Below, piece after piece: positions 43,286 to 54,417 of a stretch of DNA of 64,000 nt; position 1 is the stretch's first letter; each line of letters starts with the position of its first letter. The position numbers and the translations under genes were made by a program. The DNA is from Nocardioides thalensis. Lineage in GTDB: Bacteria > Actinomycetota > Actinomycetes > Propionibacteriales > Nocardioidaceae. A model generated the notes under the pieces. It was given only the letters and a program-made list of their open reading frames with translations, did no database searches and was not told where the DNA came from. Where the stretch lies: positions 1,945,501-2,009,500 of the forward strand of contig NZ_JACCFP010000001.1 in the NCBI RefSeq assembly GCF_013410655.1, in the 5' to 3' direction.

Positions 43286-44299
43286 TCAGGCGTCGGCGAG
43301 GGACCTGCCGATCGCCAGGGCCTGCTCGGTGGCGCCGCCGAAGAGGAACTCGAACCGCTTCGCGCTCGTGAAGTAGCGGTGGGCCTCGCCGTCGAGGTCG
43401 ATGCCGACGCCCCCGTGCACGTGGACCGTCGTGTGCGCGAGCCGGTGGCCCGCGTCCGCGGCCCAGAGCTTCGCGACCGCGACCTCCGTCGCGGCCTGCA
43501 GGCCCTCGGCGAGCCGCCAGACCGCCTGCCAGAGCGTGAGCCGCTGGCCGAGCACGTCGATGAAGCCGTCGGCGAGCCGCTGCGAGACCGCCTGGAACGT
43601 CGCGATCGGCCGGCCGAACTGCTCACGTGACTTCGCGTACGACGACGTCAGCGTGAGCGCGCCCTCGGTGACGCCGAGCTGCTCGGCGGCGGCGAGGACC
43701 GTCAGCAGCTGTCCGAGGCGCTCGGCCGCTGCGGCGTCGCCGACCTTCGTCGACGGCGTGCCGGCGAACGTGACGAGGGCGGTCGCGTCGCCGTCGCTCG
43801 TGTGCTGGGCCTGGCGGTCGGTGGCGCCCGCGTCGACCAGGTGGACGCCGACCCCCTCGGGACCGGTCGCGGTCACCAGCAGCACGTCGGCCGCCATGCC
43901 GGCACGGACGAGCGTCTTGGTGCCGGTGAGGGCGCCGGACCCGTCGGCGGTGACGGTCGGGGTGGCGGGCAGGTGGGAGCGCTCCTCGGCGACCGCCGCG
44001 GCGTACAGGCCCGCGTCGGCAGCCTCGCCGGCGTCGGCGAGGAACCGGACGCAGGCACCGTGGACGGCGAGCGGCACCGGGGCGACCTTGCGGCCGACCT
44101 CGACGAGCACACGTGCGAGGGTGACGAGGTCGAGGTCCGCCCAGTCGAACGCCTCGCCGAGCGTGGCCCACAGCTCCCGGTCGAACCGGTCGCCGGCGGC
44201 CTCGACCTGCTTCATCCGCGCGGGCGTGGCCTTGTCGCCGACGATCCGCGCCGCCAGTGCCGCGGCCTCGTCCTGCTCGGGTGTGAAGAGAAAGTCCAT
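43286..44299 (-). CDS. fadE27: Acyl-CoA dehydrogenase FadE27-like (ChsE5)
   Basis: A 337-residue acyl-CoA dehydrogenase. The N-terminal domain starts MDFLFTPEQDEAAALAARI and the C-terminal domain has SYAKSREQFGRPIATFQAVSQRLAD and VHVHGGVGIDLDGEAHRYFTSAKR. It lacks the conserved GSD flavin motif seen in its partner, as expected for one half of an alpha2beta2 steroid dehydrogenase. It follows fadE26 by 10 bases, as Rv3505 follows Rv3504, and together they dehydrogenate side-chain CoA esters. Confidence 0.88.
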   Translation of the reverse strand: MDFLFTPEQDEAAALAARIVGDKATPARMKQVEAAGDRFDRELWATLGEAFDWADLDLVTLARVLVEVGRKVAPVPLAVHGACVRFLADAGEAADAGLYAAAVAEERSHLPATPTVTADGSGALTGTKTLVRAGMAADVLLVTATGPEGVGVHLVDAGATDRQAQHTSDGDATALVTFAGTPSTKVGDAAAAERLGQLLTVLAAAEQLGVTEGALTLTSSYAKSREQFGRPIATFQAVSQRLADGFIDVLGQRLTLWQAVWRLAEGLQAATEVAVAKLWAADAGHRLAHTTVHVHGGVGIDLDGEAHRYFTSAKRFEFLFGGATEQALAIGRSLADA

Positions 44300-44309
44300 G
44301 GGGTGCCCC

Positions 44310-45497
44310 TTACCGCTTCGCCGCGGGCAGCCCGAGGCCCACGTAGCCGATGATGTCGCGCTGGATCTCGTTGGTGCCGCCGCCGAACGTCATCACCAGT
44401 GAGGACCGGTGGAAGCGCTCGAGGCGCCCGGCGAGCGCCGCGCCGGGGGAGTCGCCGGTGACGCCGGCGTGCGGGCCGACGACCTCCATCAGGCTGCGGT
44501 AGACCTCGGTCGCCAGCTCGGAGCCGTAGATCTTCGTCGCCGACGCCTCGGCGGGGGAGAGCGCGACGCCGTGGTCGGCGTCGGCGGCGAGCTTCCAGTT
44601 GATCAGCGAGAGCGCCTCGATGCGCGCGTGCGCGCGGCCGAGCGCGATCCGCACCCACTCGGTGTCGATCACGCGTGACCCGTCGGGGTTGCGGGTCTCG
44701 GCGGCCCAGTCGCGCACCAGCTGGAGCGAGTGCACCAGGGGAGCGGCCGAGGTGAGCGCCACCCGCTCGTGGTTGAGCTGGTTGGTCATCAGCGCCCAGC
44801 CGCCGCCGCGCTCGCTGATCAGGTTGGAGGCGGGCACGCGCACGTCCTCGTAGTACGTCGCCGAGGTCCCGACGCCGGCGACCGTGTGCACCGGGGTGTA
44901 GGAGACGCCCTTCGCGTCGGCCGGCACCAGGATCATCGACAGGCCCTTGTGACGCGGGGCGTCGGGCTCCGTGCGGCACGCCAGCCAGATCCAGTCGGCG
45001 TACTGGATCAGCGATGTCCACATCTTCTGGCCGTTGATCACCCACTCGTCGCCCTCCAGCGTCGCCCGCGTCTGGAGCGAGGCGAGGTCGGTGCCCGAGC
45101 CGGGCTCGGAGTAGCCGATCGAGAAGTGGAGCTCGCCGGCGAGGATCTTCGGGAGGAAGTACTCCTTCTGCTCGTCGCTGCCGAAGCGCATGATCGTGGG
45201 CCCGACCGTGTTGAGGGTCAGGTAGGGGATCGGCACGCCGGCGATGGCCGCGACGTCGGTGAAGATCAGCTGCTCGACCATGGAGCGGGCCTGACCGCCG
45301 TACTCCTTCGGCCAGCCGATGCCGAGCCAGCCGTCCTTGCCGATCTGGCGGATCACGTCCTTGTAGACGCCCGCCTCGCCGAACTCGCCGGTGGCCGACG
45401 CGAGCCCGGCGCGGATCTCGGGCGTCACGAGGTCGGCGAAGTACTCCTTGAGCTCCTCGCGCAGGGCGACCTGCTGCGAGTTGAGATTGATGTGCAC
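44310..45497 (-). CDS. fadE26: Acyl-CoA dehydrogenase FadE26-like (ChsE4)
   Basis: A 395-residue acyl-CoA dehydrogenase with GYSEPGSGTDLASLQ, WVINGQKMWTSL and FGGGTNEIQRDIIGYVGLGLP. With FadE27 it forms the ChsE4-ChsE5 heterotetramer that starts beta-oxidation of C26 steroid acids. GTG start at 45497 lies only 7 bases after the minus-strand -10 TATAGT and has no Shine-Dalgarno, so the message is probably leaderless. The gene is divergent from kshA across a 25-base gap that is mostly the KstR palindrome. Confidence 0.92.
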   Translation of the reverse strand: MHINLNSQQVALREELKEYFADLVTPEIRAGLASATGEFGEAGVYKDVIRQIGKDGWLGIGWPKEYGGQARSMVEQLIFTDVAAIAGVPIPYLTLNTVGPTIMRFGSDEQKEYFLPKILAGELHFSIGYSEPGSGTDLASLQTRATLEGDEWVINGQKMWTSLIQYADWIWLACRTEPDAPRHKGLSMILVPADAKGVSYTPVHTVAGVGTSATYYEDVRVPASNLISERGGGWALMTNQLNHERVALTSAAPLVHSLQLVRDWAAETRNPDGSRVIDTEWVRIALGRAHARIEALSLINWKLAADADHGVALSPAEASATKIYGSELATEVYRSLMEVVGPHAGVTGDSPGAALAGRLERFHRSSLVMTFGGGTNEIQRDIIGYVGLGLPAAKR

Positions 45498-45507
45498 AAG
45501 AGAAAAC

Positions 45508-45521
45508 TATAACGTGTTCTA
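45508..45521. promoter_or_regulatory. KstR operator in the 25-base gap between fadE26 and kshA
   Basis: TATAACGTGTTCTA fits TnnAACnnGTTnnA. It covers the rightward -10 TAACGT (45510-45515, 7 bases from the kshA ATG) and overlaps the leftward -10 TATAGT (45510-45505, 7 bases from the fadE26 GTG). Confidence 0.92.
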
Positions 45522-45522
45522 C

Positions 45523-46680
45523 ATGAGTGACACCCATGCCTCGAATGTGCGGAGCCTCGACCAGGGGACCACCCCCTTGCGCTACGCCAGGGGCTGGCAC
45601 TGCCTCGGCCTGGCGTCCACCTTCGCGGACGGGAAGCCGCATGCGATCCACGGCTTCGGCACCAAGCTCGTCGTGTGGCAGGACAGCAAGGGCGAGCTCA
45701 ACGTGCTCGACGGCTACTGCCGTCACATGGGCGGCGACCTGACCCAGGGCGAGGTGAAGGGTGACGAGGTGGCGTGCCCCTTCCACGACTGGCGCTGGGG
45801 CGGCGACGGCAAGTGCAAGCAGATCCCCTACGCCCGGCGGGTGCCGCTGCGGGCGCGCACCAAGCGCTACGAGACCGCGATCCGCAACGGCCAGCTGATG
45901 ATCTGGAACGACCCCGAGGGCTCGGCCGCCGACCACGACCTGCTGCCGCCGGAGCTGCCCGACGTGCTGACGGACAAGTACACGCCGTGGTCGTGGCACA
46001 TCAAGGAGATCAACGGCTCCCACTGCCGCGAGCTCATCGACAACGTCGCCGACATGGCGCACTTCTACTACGTGCACTTCGCGTTCCCCACGAGCTTCCG
46101 CAACATCTTCGAGGGGCACACCGCGACCCAGTTCATGGAGTCGAAGGGCCGGCCCGACAAGTCCGAGGGCGGCTACAGCGGCGAGGACTCCACGCTGAGC
46201 TCCGTGGCGACCTACTACGGACCGTCGTACATGATCAACTGGCTCACGGTCGACTACAAGGGATTCGTCACCGAGGTGATCCTCATCAACTGCCACATCC
46301 CGACCGGCCCCGACTCGTTCACGCTCCAGTACGGCATCAGCGTGAAGAAGCCCGAGGGACTCGACGACAAGACCGTCGACTACATCGCGGAGCGCTACAC
46401 CGAGTCGTTCGGTGACGGCTTCCTCCAGGACGTGCACATCTGGGAGAACAAGGTCGCCGTCCAGAACCCGCTGCTGTGCGAGGAGGACGGCCCGGTCTAC
46501 CAGCTGCGCCGCTGGTACGAGCAGTTCTACACCGACGTCGCCGACATCAAGCCAGAGATGACGGACCGGTTCGAGTTCGAGGTCGACACCACGAAGGCCA
46601 ACGAGTACTGGCACGCCGAGGTGGAGGCCAACCTGGCGCGGCGTGCCGAGGAGCAAGCGACCGCGACCGCGGACGCCTGA
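45523..46680 (+). CDS. kshA: 3-Ketosteroid 9-alpha-hydroxylase oxygenase KshA
   Basis: A 385-residue Rieske oxygenase. The Rieske [2Fe-2S] ligands are Cys66, His68, Cys85 and His88 (GYCRHMGG, ACPFHDWRW). The mononuclear iron motif follows at 173-185 (DNVADMAHFYYVH, with His180 and His185). KshA hydroxylates C9 of androstadienedione, which opens ring B together with KstD. Length matches M. tuberculosis KshA (386). ATG 45523 lies 1 base after the KstR palindrome and is likely leaderless. The reductase kshB is two genes downstream. Confidence 0.95.
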   Translation: MSDTHASNVRSLDQGTTPLRYARGWHCLGLASTFADGKPHAIHGFGTKLVVWQDSKGELNVLDGYCRHMGGDLTQGEVKGDEVACPFHDWRWGGDGKCKQIPYARRVPLRARTKRYETAIRNGQLMIWNDPEGSAADHDLLPPELPDVLTDKYTPWSWHIKEINGSHCRELIDNVADMAHFYYVHFAFPTSFRNIFEGHTATQFMESKGRPDKSEGGYSGEDSTLSSVATYYGPSYMINWLTVDYKGFVTEVILINCHIPTGPDSFTLQYGISVKKPEGLDDKTVDYIAERYTESFGDGFLQDVHIWENKVAVQNPLLCEEDGPVYQLRRWYEQFYTDVADIKPEMTDRFEFEVDTTKANEYWHAEVEANLARRAEEQATATADA

Positions 46681-46682
46681 CC

Positions 46683-46982
46683 ATGCCTTCCTTCGTCCCG
46701 ACCAGCCAGGAGACGCTCGCCGACGCCGAGCGCTACACCCAGGCGCGGCTGGTGGACGTCCGGTGCCTCGACTGCCTGGCGCAGGTGCGCGTCAAGAAGA
46801 ACAGCGAGCACCACACGTCGATCCAGTGGACCGCGGAGGCCATGGCTGCCTGCCCGCAACTGTGTCGAACGTCGCCATCCGATGACCGGGACAAGCACCG
46901 GGGATGCCCCCGGCTCGCGGCTAGCATCGACGCCGCGGTGCGCACGGGCGAGGTGCCCGTGGGCGCCGAAGACGGTTACTAG
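46683..46982 (+). CDS. Small cysteine-containing protein between kshA and kshB
   Basis: A 99-residue soluble protein with five cysteines (28, 31, 57, 61, 75), including CxxC (VRCLDCLAQ) and CPQLC. The pattern suggests a metal-binding or zinc-ribbon-like site but fits no ferredoxin I know. It starts 2 bases after the kshA stop and ends 14 bases before kshB, so it is co-transcribed with the KSH system. M. tuberculosis also has a small conserved gene next to kshA (Rv3527). Function unknown. Confidence 0.7.
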   Translation: MPSFVPTSQETLADAERYTQARLVDVRCLDCLAQVRVKKNSEHHTSIQWTAEAMAACPQLCRTSPSDDRDKHRGCPRLAASIDAAVRTGEVPVGAEDGY

Positions 46983-46996
46983 GATTTGGGAGACGC

Positions 46997-48097
46997 GTGG
47001 ACATCGAGTCCTTCCTGCTGACGGTCGTCGATGTCGTCGACGAGACAGCGGACGCCCGATCGATCAGCTTCGCCGTGCCCGAGGGCGCGGAGGAGAAGTT
47101 CGTCTACCGACCCGGCCAGTTCCTCACCCTGGCGGTGCCGAGCGACCAGACCGTGATCGCCGCGCGCTGCTACTCCCTGTCGTCGAGCCCGCACGACGGC
47201 GGCCCGCTCACGGTGACGGTCAAGCGCACCGACGGGGGCTACGCGTCCAACTGGGTGTGTGACCACCTGACCGTCGGCGAGACGATCCGGGTGCTCCCGC
47301 CCTCGGGCATCTTCACCCCGGCCTCGCTGGACGCGGACTTCCTGCTCTTCGCCGGAGGATCCGGCGTGACACCGATCATGTCGATCACGCGCACCGCGCT
47401 GGCCGAGGGCAAGGGCAAGGTCGTCGTGTTCTACGCCAACCGCGACGAGAGGTCGGTGATCTTCGCCAAGGAGCTCACGCGGCTTGCCGCGGCGTACCCG
47501 GACCGGCTCCAGGTCATCCACTGGCTGGAGTCGGTGCAGGGGCTGCCCACGCCCGAGCAGATCAAGGCGTTCGCGTCGCAGTACCTGTCCTACGACGCCT
47601 TCGTGTGCGGGCCCGCGCCGTACATGAAGATGGTGACGACCGCGCTGCGGGAGCTGGACTTCCCGCGCGACCGACGCCACCAGGAGAAGTTCGTCTCGCT
47701 CGGCGGCAACCCGTTCGGCGACCTCGCGCAGCTGCAGGAGGCCGAGCAGGAGATCGCCCTCGCCGAGGCCGACGAGGACGGATCGGCCGCGGAGGTGTTC
47801 GCGCCCGGCGGACCGACCGCGCCGGTCAAGGTCGAGGTCGAGCTCGACGGCCAGGACTACACGTTCGACGACTGGGACCCGAAGACCAAGCTGCTCGACT
47901 TCCTCGAGAGCAAGGGCGTCCAGGCGCCGTACTCCTGCCGCGAGGGGGAGTGCTCGGCGTGCGCGATCCGGCTCCTGGAGGGCGAGGTCCACATGCTCCA
48001 CAACGACGTGCTCGACGACGAGGACCTCGCGGACGGGATCCGGCTCGGCTGCCAGTCGCTGCCGGCGACCGACACCGTGAAGGTCACCTACAGCTGA
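46997..48097 (+). CDS. kshB: 3-Ketosteroid 9-alpha-hydroxylase reductase KshB
   Basis: A 366-residue flavin reductase with a C-terminal plant-type ferredoxin. FAD domain: RCYSLSSSP (about 56). NAD domain: FAGGSGVTPIMSI (about 117) and CGPAPYMKM. [2Fe-2S] domain: CREGECSACAIRL (about 315) and a distal cysteine in LGCQSLP. It passes electrons from NADH to KshA. GTG start; a weak GGGAG precedes it, and TAGGAT at 46980 lies 11 bases away, so it may also have its own promoter. Confidence 0.93.
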   Translation: MDIESFLLTVVDVVDETADARSISFAVPEGAEEKFVYRPGQFLTLAVPSDQTVIAARCYSLSSSPHDGGPLTVTVKRTDGGYASNWVCDHLTVGETIRVLPPSGIFTPASLDADFLLFAGGSGVTPIMSITRTALAEGKGKVVVFYANRDERSVIFAKELTRLAAAYPDRLQVIHWLESVQGLPTPEQIKAFASQYLSYDAFVCGPAPYMKMVTTALRELDFPRDRRHQEKFVSLGGNPFGDLAQLQEAEQEIALAEADEDGSAAEVFAPGGPTAPVKVEVELDGQDYTFDDWDPKTKLLDFLESKGVQAPYSCREGECSACAIRLLEGEVHMLHNDVLDDEDLADGIRLGCQSLPATDTVKVTYS

Positions 48098-48237
48098 CCG
48101 CTGCCGGCTGGTCCTCCGGCCACCCCCAGAGCGGCCGGAGGACCGATCCGTTCACTAGGTACCTGTCATGGCCGCGACAGGTCGTTACGTCATCCGTGCG
48201 ATCGGCCAGGGATGGTGCCGCCTGACCGGTTCGCTGG

Positions 48238-48429
48238 TAGCGTGGTCGGTGTTGAAGAGGCCCGGCCACCGGTCGGGTACTCCCGGGTCGTGAGGCTCGG
48301 TTCGCTGTAGTTGTACTTCCTGTGGTGACCACACGCTGGTCAGTCCTCGAGGCGCGGTGCAGGTGGTTTCAGCCCGCGCCGGCGCGGTGTCTGCGCGGAC
48401 CTCGTAGGAGAAGAAGGAAGAACATCAAG
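48238..48429 (+). promoter_or_regulatory. Promoter and long 5' leader of the cold-shock gene
   Basis: A -10-like TAGCGT (48238-48243) is followed by a leader of about 180 bases before the cold-shock ATG, ending in a purine-rich GGAGAAGAAGGAAGAA segment. It contains short palindromes such as TGTGGTGACCACA. Long structured leaders are typical of cspA-type thermosensing mRNAs. The upstream part of this gap (48098-48237) shows nothing else I recognise. Confidence 0.5.
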
Positions 48430-48633
48430 ATGGCTACTGGCATCGTCAAGTGGTTCAACGACACCAAGGGCTTCGGCTTCATCGCCCAGGACAGCGGCGA
48501 GGGCGACGTCTTCGTCCACCACACCGGCATCTCCGGCACCGGCTTCAAGTCGCTCGCCGAGGACCAGAAGGTCGAGTTCGACGTCACCCGCGGCCCGAAG
48601 GGCCTGCAGGCGGAGAACGTCCGCGCGGTCTGA
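48430..48633 (+). CDS. Cold-shock protein (CspA family)
   Basis: A 67-residue OB-fold RNA chaperone. RNP1 KGFGFI and RNP2 VFVHHT are both present ([19 protein letters not shown]). It melts mRNA structure in the cold. It is a single gene with a long leader and a strong terminator after it. Confidence 0.95.
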   Translation: MATGIVKWFNDTKGFGFIAQDSGEGDVFVHHTGISGTGFKSLAEDQKVEFDVTRGPKGLQAENVRAV

Positions 48634-48654
48634 GCGTCCGCTCGTCCTACGGGG

Positions 48655-48683
48655 CCCGTCAGTCACCTCGTGTGACTGGCGGG
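48655..48683 (+). terminator. Strong hairpin terminator after the cold-shock gene
   Basis: A 12-base stem (CCCGTCAGTCAC pairing with GTGACTGGCGGG, one G-T wobble) with loop CTCGT, followed by a short T-containing stretch. Placed between convergent genes, so it may also serve the metallo-hydrolase gene. Confidence 0.75.
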
Positions 48684-48693
48684 TTCCTGCGAT

Positions 48694-49365
48694 TTACCAG
48701 CCCCGCTCGCGCCACTCCGCGAGGTGCGGGCGCTCCGAGCCGAGCGTCGAGTCGTCCCCGTGGCCGGGGTAGAACCAGGTGTCGTCGGGCAAGGCTCCGA
48801 AGAGCTTGGCCTCGACGTCGTCGATGAGGCTCGCGAACGCGTCGGCGTCGCCGAACGTGTTGCCGACGCCGCCGGGGAAGAGCGAGTCGCCGGTGAACAG
48901 GTGCGGCGAGCCCTCGGGGTCGCGGTAGAGCAGGCAGATCGAGCCGGGGGTGTGGCCGGTGACGCGGATGACCTCGAGCGTCGCGTTGCCCACGGTGACG
49001 GTGTCGCCGTCCTCGACGCGGCGGGTGACCTCGACACCGGTCTGGTCGGTGATGGCGTCGGCGTCCGGCGCGCCGGCGACGACCTCCGCGCCGGTGGCGC
49101 GCGCCACCTCGGAGAGCGCGCGGTGGTGGTCCCAGTGCTGGTGGGTGGTGACGATCGTCGCCAGGCCGTGGTCGCCGATCAGCGCCTCGAGCACGTCGGG
49201 CTCGTCGGCGGCGTCGACGAGCAGCTGCTCACCGGTCGCGCGGCACGCGAGCAGGTAGGCGTTGTTGGCCATCTTCTCGTCGACCGCGACCTTGGTGATC
49301 GTCAGGTGCGGGAGCTCGCGGACGTCTGCGGGTCCGCCGGGCTTCACCTCGCCGGTGTAGGTCAT
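48694..49365 (-). CDS. MBL-fold metallo-hydrolase (glyoxalase II-like)
   Basis: A 223-residue metallo-beta-lactamase-fold protein with the metal motif THQHWDHHRAL (about 76-82), VTGHTPGSICLLY and FTGDSLFPGGVGN, followed by YPGHGDDSTLGSE. These fit the glyoxalase II/YcbL group of thioester hydrolases. ATG 49365 overlaps a 6-codon upstream ORF; an in-frame GTG at 49371 is an alternative. Confidence 0.85.
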   Translation of the reverse strand: MTYTGEVKPGGPADVRELPHLTITKVAVDEKMANNAYLLACRATGEQLLVDAADEPDVLEALIGDHGLATIVTTHQHWDHHRALSEVARATGAEVVAGAPDADAITDQTGVEVTRRVEDGDTVTVGNATLEVIRVTGHTPGSICLLYRDPEGSPHLFTGDSLFPGGVGNTFGDADAFASLIDDVEAKLFGALPDDTWFYPGHGDDSTLGSERPHLAEWRERGW

Positions 49366-49382
49366 CGCCACCTCATCTCCAT
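49362..49382 (-). CDS. Possible leaderless mini-ORF (MEMRWR) upstream of the metallo-hydrolase
   Basis: TACGCT ends 6 bases before an ATG at 49382, the leaderless pattern used across the window. The ORF is six codons and its TGA overlaps the metallo-hydrolase ATG, so translation may be coupled. It could instead be a leader with no translation. Confidence 0.3.
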   Translation of the reverse strand: MEMRWR

Positions 49383-50050
49383 GGGCCCAGCGTAGGGAGC
49401 GGCCGGGTGGATGTCAGTCCCTCGCCCCCGCCGCGGCCGACCAGCCACCACGCGAGGTCGCCGGCGCCCCCGGCGACGCCTTGGCCGCCGCGGCCGAGCA
49501 GGAACGTGCGGTCGAGGTCGCGGGCGTGGAGCGTGAGGTCGACCTCGGGGGAGCGGTCGCGCGCCACCTGCTCGAGGAGGTACGTCGCGAACGGCGCGGG
49601 CCAGTCGGACGGCCGGTAGCCCACCAGCAGGTCGGCGTGGTGGATCTCGACCTCCCGCCACCGCATCTCGACCAGGTCGGGGGCGGCGATCTCGGGCCCG
49701 CCGGGGGTGCGCTCGATGGTGGCGAGCGCCTTCATCAGCCGGATCTCGCCGGCGAGCCGGAGGGCGGCCATCTGGTTGAACGCGGCCAGGTCTCCCGCGG
49801 AGCCGGTGGCGCGCTCCTCGATGTCGGCGTCGCGGACCTCCTGGGAGTCGTACATCGGGACCGGCTCTCCGGTGCGCGCCCCGCGTAGCGCGCGGGCCAT
49901 GCCGTGTGCGTTGAGCGCCACGTGCGCCGCGACGTGCCCGCGGGTCCACCCGGGGAGTGCGCTGGGGGCACGGAGCTCGTCGTCGGTGAGCGCTCCGACG
50001 GTCTCCAGGTAGCGGGTGGTCGCCTCGAGCAGGGCCTCGATCGGGTTCAC
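49373..50050 (-). CDS. Mycothiol maleylpyruvate isomerase-fold protein
   Basis: A 225-residue protein of the actinobacterial maleylpyruvate isomerase/DinB family: [25 protein letters not shown] (metal-binding His), [22 protein letters not shown] and the C-terminal [24 protein letters not shown]. Mycothiol-dependent members isomerise maleylpyruvate; others are thiol-S-transferases. GTG start with GGGAGG upstream. Its end overlaps the mini-ORF region. Confidence 0.8.
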   Translation of the reverse strand: MNPIEALLEATTRYLETVGALTDDELRAPSALPGWTRGHVAAHVALNAHGMARALRGARTGEPVPMYDSQEVRDADIEERATGSAGDLAAFNQMAALRLAGEIRLMKALATIERTPGGPEIAAPDLVEMRWREVEIHHADLLVGYRPSDWPAPFATYLLEQVARDRSPEVDLTLHARDLDRTFLLGRGGQGVAGGAGDLAWWLVGRGGGEGLTSTRPLPTLGPWR

Positions 50051-50131
50051 CGGGCCATCATCCTCCCCGGCCCGGGGGAGTGTGACGCAGGTCCTCCTCG
50101 CCGCGAAACGGGTGTTGTCGGCGCCCGTCCG

Positions 50132-50137
50132 TAGGGT
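50132..50137 (+). promoter_or_regulatory. -10 box of the leaderless uvrA promoter
   Basis: TAGGGT, 7 bases before the uvrA GTG. Confidence 0.6.
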
Positions 50138-50144
50138 TGGGGGC

Positions 50145-53135
<2,991 letters not shown>

Positions 53136-53178
53136 CGAGCTCTCATCCAGCTCTCATTGCATTTTCAACTGCTCCGTC

Positions 53179-53184
53179 TACTCT
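53179..53184 (+). promoter_or_regulatory. -10 box of the leaderless Rieske lipoprotein promoter
   Basis: TACTCT, 7 bases before the ATG at 53192, with no Shine-Dalgarno. Confidence 0.5.
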
Positions 53185-53191
53185 CTGTCGC

Positions 53192-53680
53192 ATGACAGCT
53201 CCGGTCAGCAGGCGGATCGTCTTCCAGGGTCTCGGCGCGCTCGGCGTGGCTGCCGCGCTGGCAGGCTGCGGCGGGTCGGACGACCCGGACACCGACGCGG
53301 GCACCGGCGGCGCCGACCCGCAGTCCAGCGGCGGCACGACCGACGAGCCCACGAGCGGCGGCGGGTCGGGGACCGGCGGCGCCGGTGGCGGCACCGAGCT
53401 GGCGACCACCGACGAGGTCCCCGTCGGCGGCGGCCTGATCCTCGGCGACGAGAAGATCGTCATCACCCAGCCGACCGAGGGCGACTTCAAGGCGTTCACG
53501 GCGGTGTGCACCCACCAGGGACTCACCGTCACGTCCGTCGAGGACGGCACCATCCACTGCGCCAACCACGGCAGCGCCTTCTCCGCCGAGACCGGTGACG
53601 TCGAGAACCCGCCTGCGGCCGCGCCGCTCGCGGAGGTGCAGATCACGGTCGAGGGCGACCGCATCCTCCTCGCCGCCTGA
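53192..53680 (+). CDS. Exported Rieske [2Fe-2S] lipoprotein
   Basis: A 162-residue protein. The signal region has a twin-arginine-like motif (SRRIVFQ) and a lipobox ALAGC with Cys26 as the lipid site. A Gly/Ser/Asp-rich linker (27-75) leads to a Rieske domain with Cys106-x-His108 and Cys123-x2-His126 (CTHQG, CANHGSAF). It is probably a membrane-tethered electron carrier outside the cytoplasm. It has no quinol-oxidase partner nearby. The Tat route is inferred, consistent with a cofactor inserted before export. Confidence 0.87.
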   Translation: MTAPVSRRIVFQGLGALGVAAALAGCGGSDDPDTDAGTGGADPQSSGGTTDEPTSGGGSGTGGAGGGTELATTDEVPVGGGLILGDEKIVITQPTEGDFKAFTAVCTHQGLTVTSVEDGTIHCANHGSAFSAETGDVENPPAAAPLAEVQITVEGDRILLAA

Positions 53681-53685
53681 CGGGC

Positions 53686-54408
53686 GTGGGACGGAGCGGT
53701 TCCGCCGCGGTCGTGGCGACCGCGCTCGTCGCGCTCTCGGCGTGCGGCACCGGTGACGACGAGTCGCCGGCGCCGGGTGCGCGCTCGCCCGACTCGTCGT
53801 CGGCCGCGCCGTCGGCCCGGCCGACCACGTCGTCGCCGACGACTGCGACGACTCCGACGACCGGGCCCACCGAGACGGCGACGCGCACACGAAGCCCCCG
53901 CCCGCCCCGCCGTTCTCCCGAGCCGGACCCGCGCTGGGCCTTCTACACCGACGACCGCACCCCGCAACGCTCGCCGTGGTACGCCGGCGCGCACCCCGTG
54001 ATGATCCCGTTCGGCTGCACCCCGGCGCCGTACTACGACCCGGACCCCGCCTGCACCGACGGCCAGGGGTTCCACCACGGGATCGACGTCGCGATGCCGT
54101 GCGGCACGCCGCTCCTCGCCGCGCGCCCCGCCCAGGTGCTCGACAACGCGAGCCTCGGGTCGGCGTACGGCAGCAACCCGGTGCTGCTGCGGGTCGACGG
54201 CCAGGACGTCGTCATCGGCCACACGACCGAGGTGTACGTCGAGCCGGGAGAGACCGTGGCGCGCGGCGAGAGGTTCGCGCTGGCCGGCGACTCGGGCGCG
54301 CCGGACGGCTGCCACCTCCACTTCGAGGTGCGGCCCGCCGGGGGCAGCTACCTCGACGCCGTCGACCCGGCCTCCCTCCTCTCACTTCATGTCCGTGGCG
54401 GTCCGTAG
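53686..54408 (+). CDS. M23-family lipoprotein endopeptidase
   Basis: A 240-residue exported protein. Signal with lipobox LSAC (Cys20), a Ser/Pro/Thr/Arg-rich linker (about 25-80), then an M23 domain with FHHGIDVAMPCG (HxxxD zinc site, about 128) and HLHFEVRPAGG (HxH). Such enzymes cut peptidoglycan cross-links. GTG start 5 bases after the Rieske gene stop, so co-transcribed. The fold is complete, including the second zinc site. Confidence 0.87.
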   Translation: MGRSGSAAVVATALVALSACGTGDDESPAPGARSPDSSSAAPSARPTTSSPTTATTPTTGPTETATRTRSPRPPRRSPEPDPRWAFYTDDRTPQRSPWYAGAHPVMIPFGCTPAPYYDPDPACTDGQGFHHGIDVAMPCGTPLLAARPAQVLDNASLGSAYGSNPVLLRVDGQDVVIGHTTEVYVEPGETVARGERFALAGDSGAPDGCHLHFEVRPAGGSYLDAVDPASLLSLHVRGGP

Positions 54409-54411
54409 GCT
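54406..54411 (+). promoter_or_regulatory. -10 box of the leaderless uvrC promoter
   Basis: TAGGCT, 6 bases before the uvrC GTG; it overlaps the end of the M23 peptidase gene. Confidence 0.6.
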
Positions 54412-54417
54412 GGTGGC

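Noticed and set aside
50104..50119. SOS (LexA) box before uvrA
   Set aside because: CGAAAC-N4-GTTGTC has a poor right half compared with CGAAC-N4-GTTCG. Not strong enough to list.
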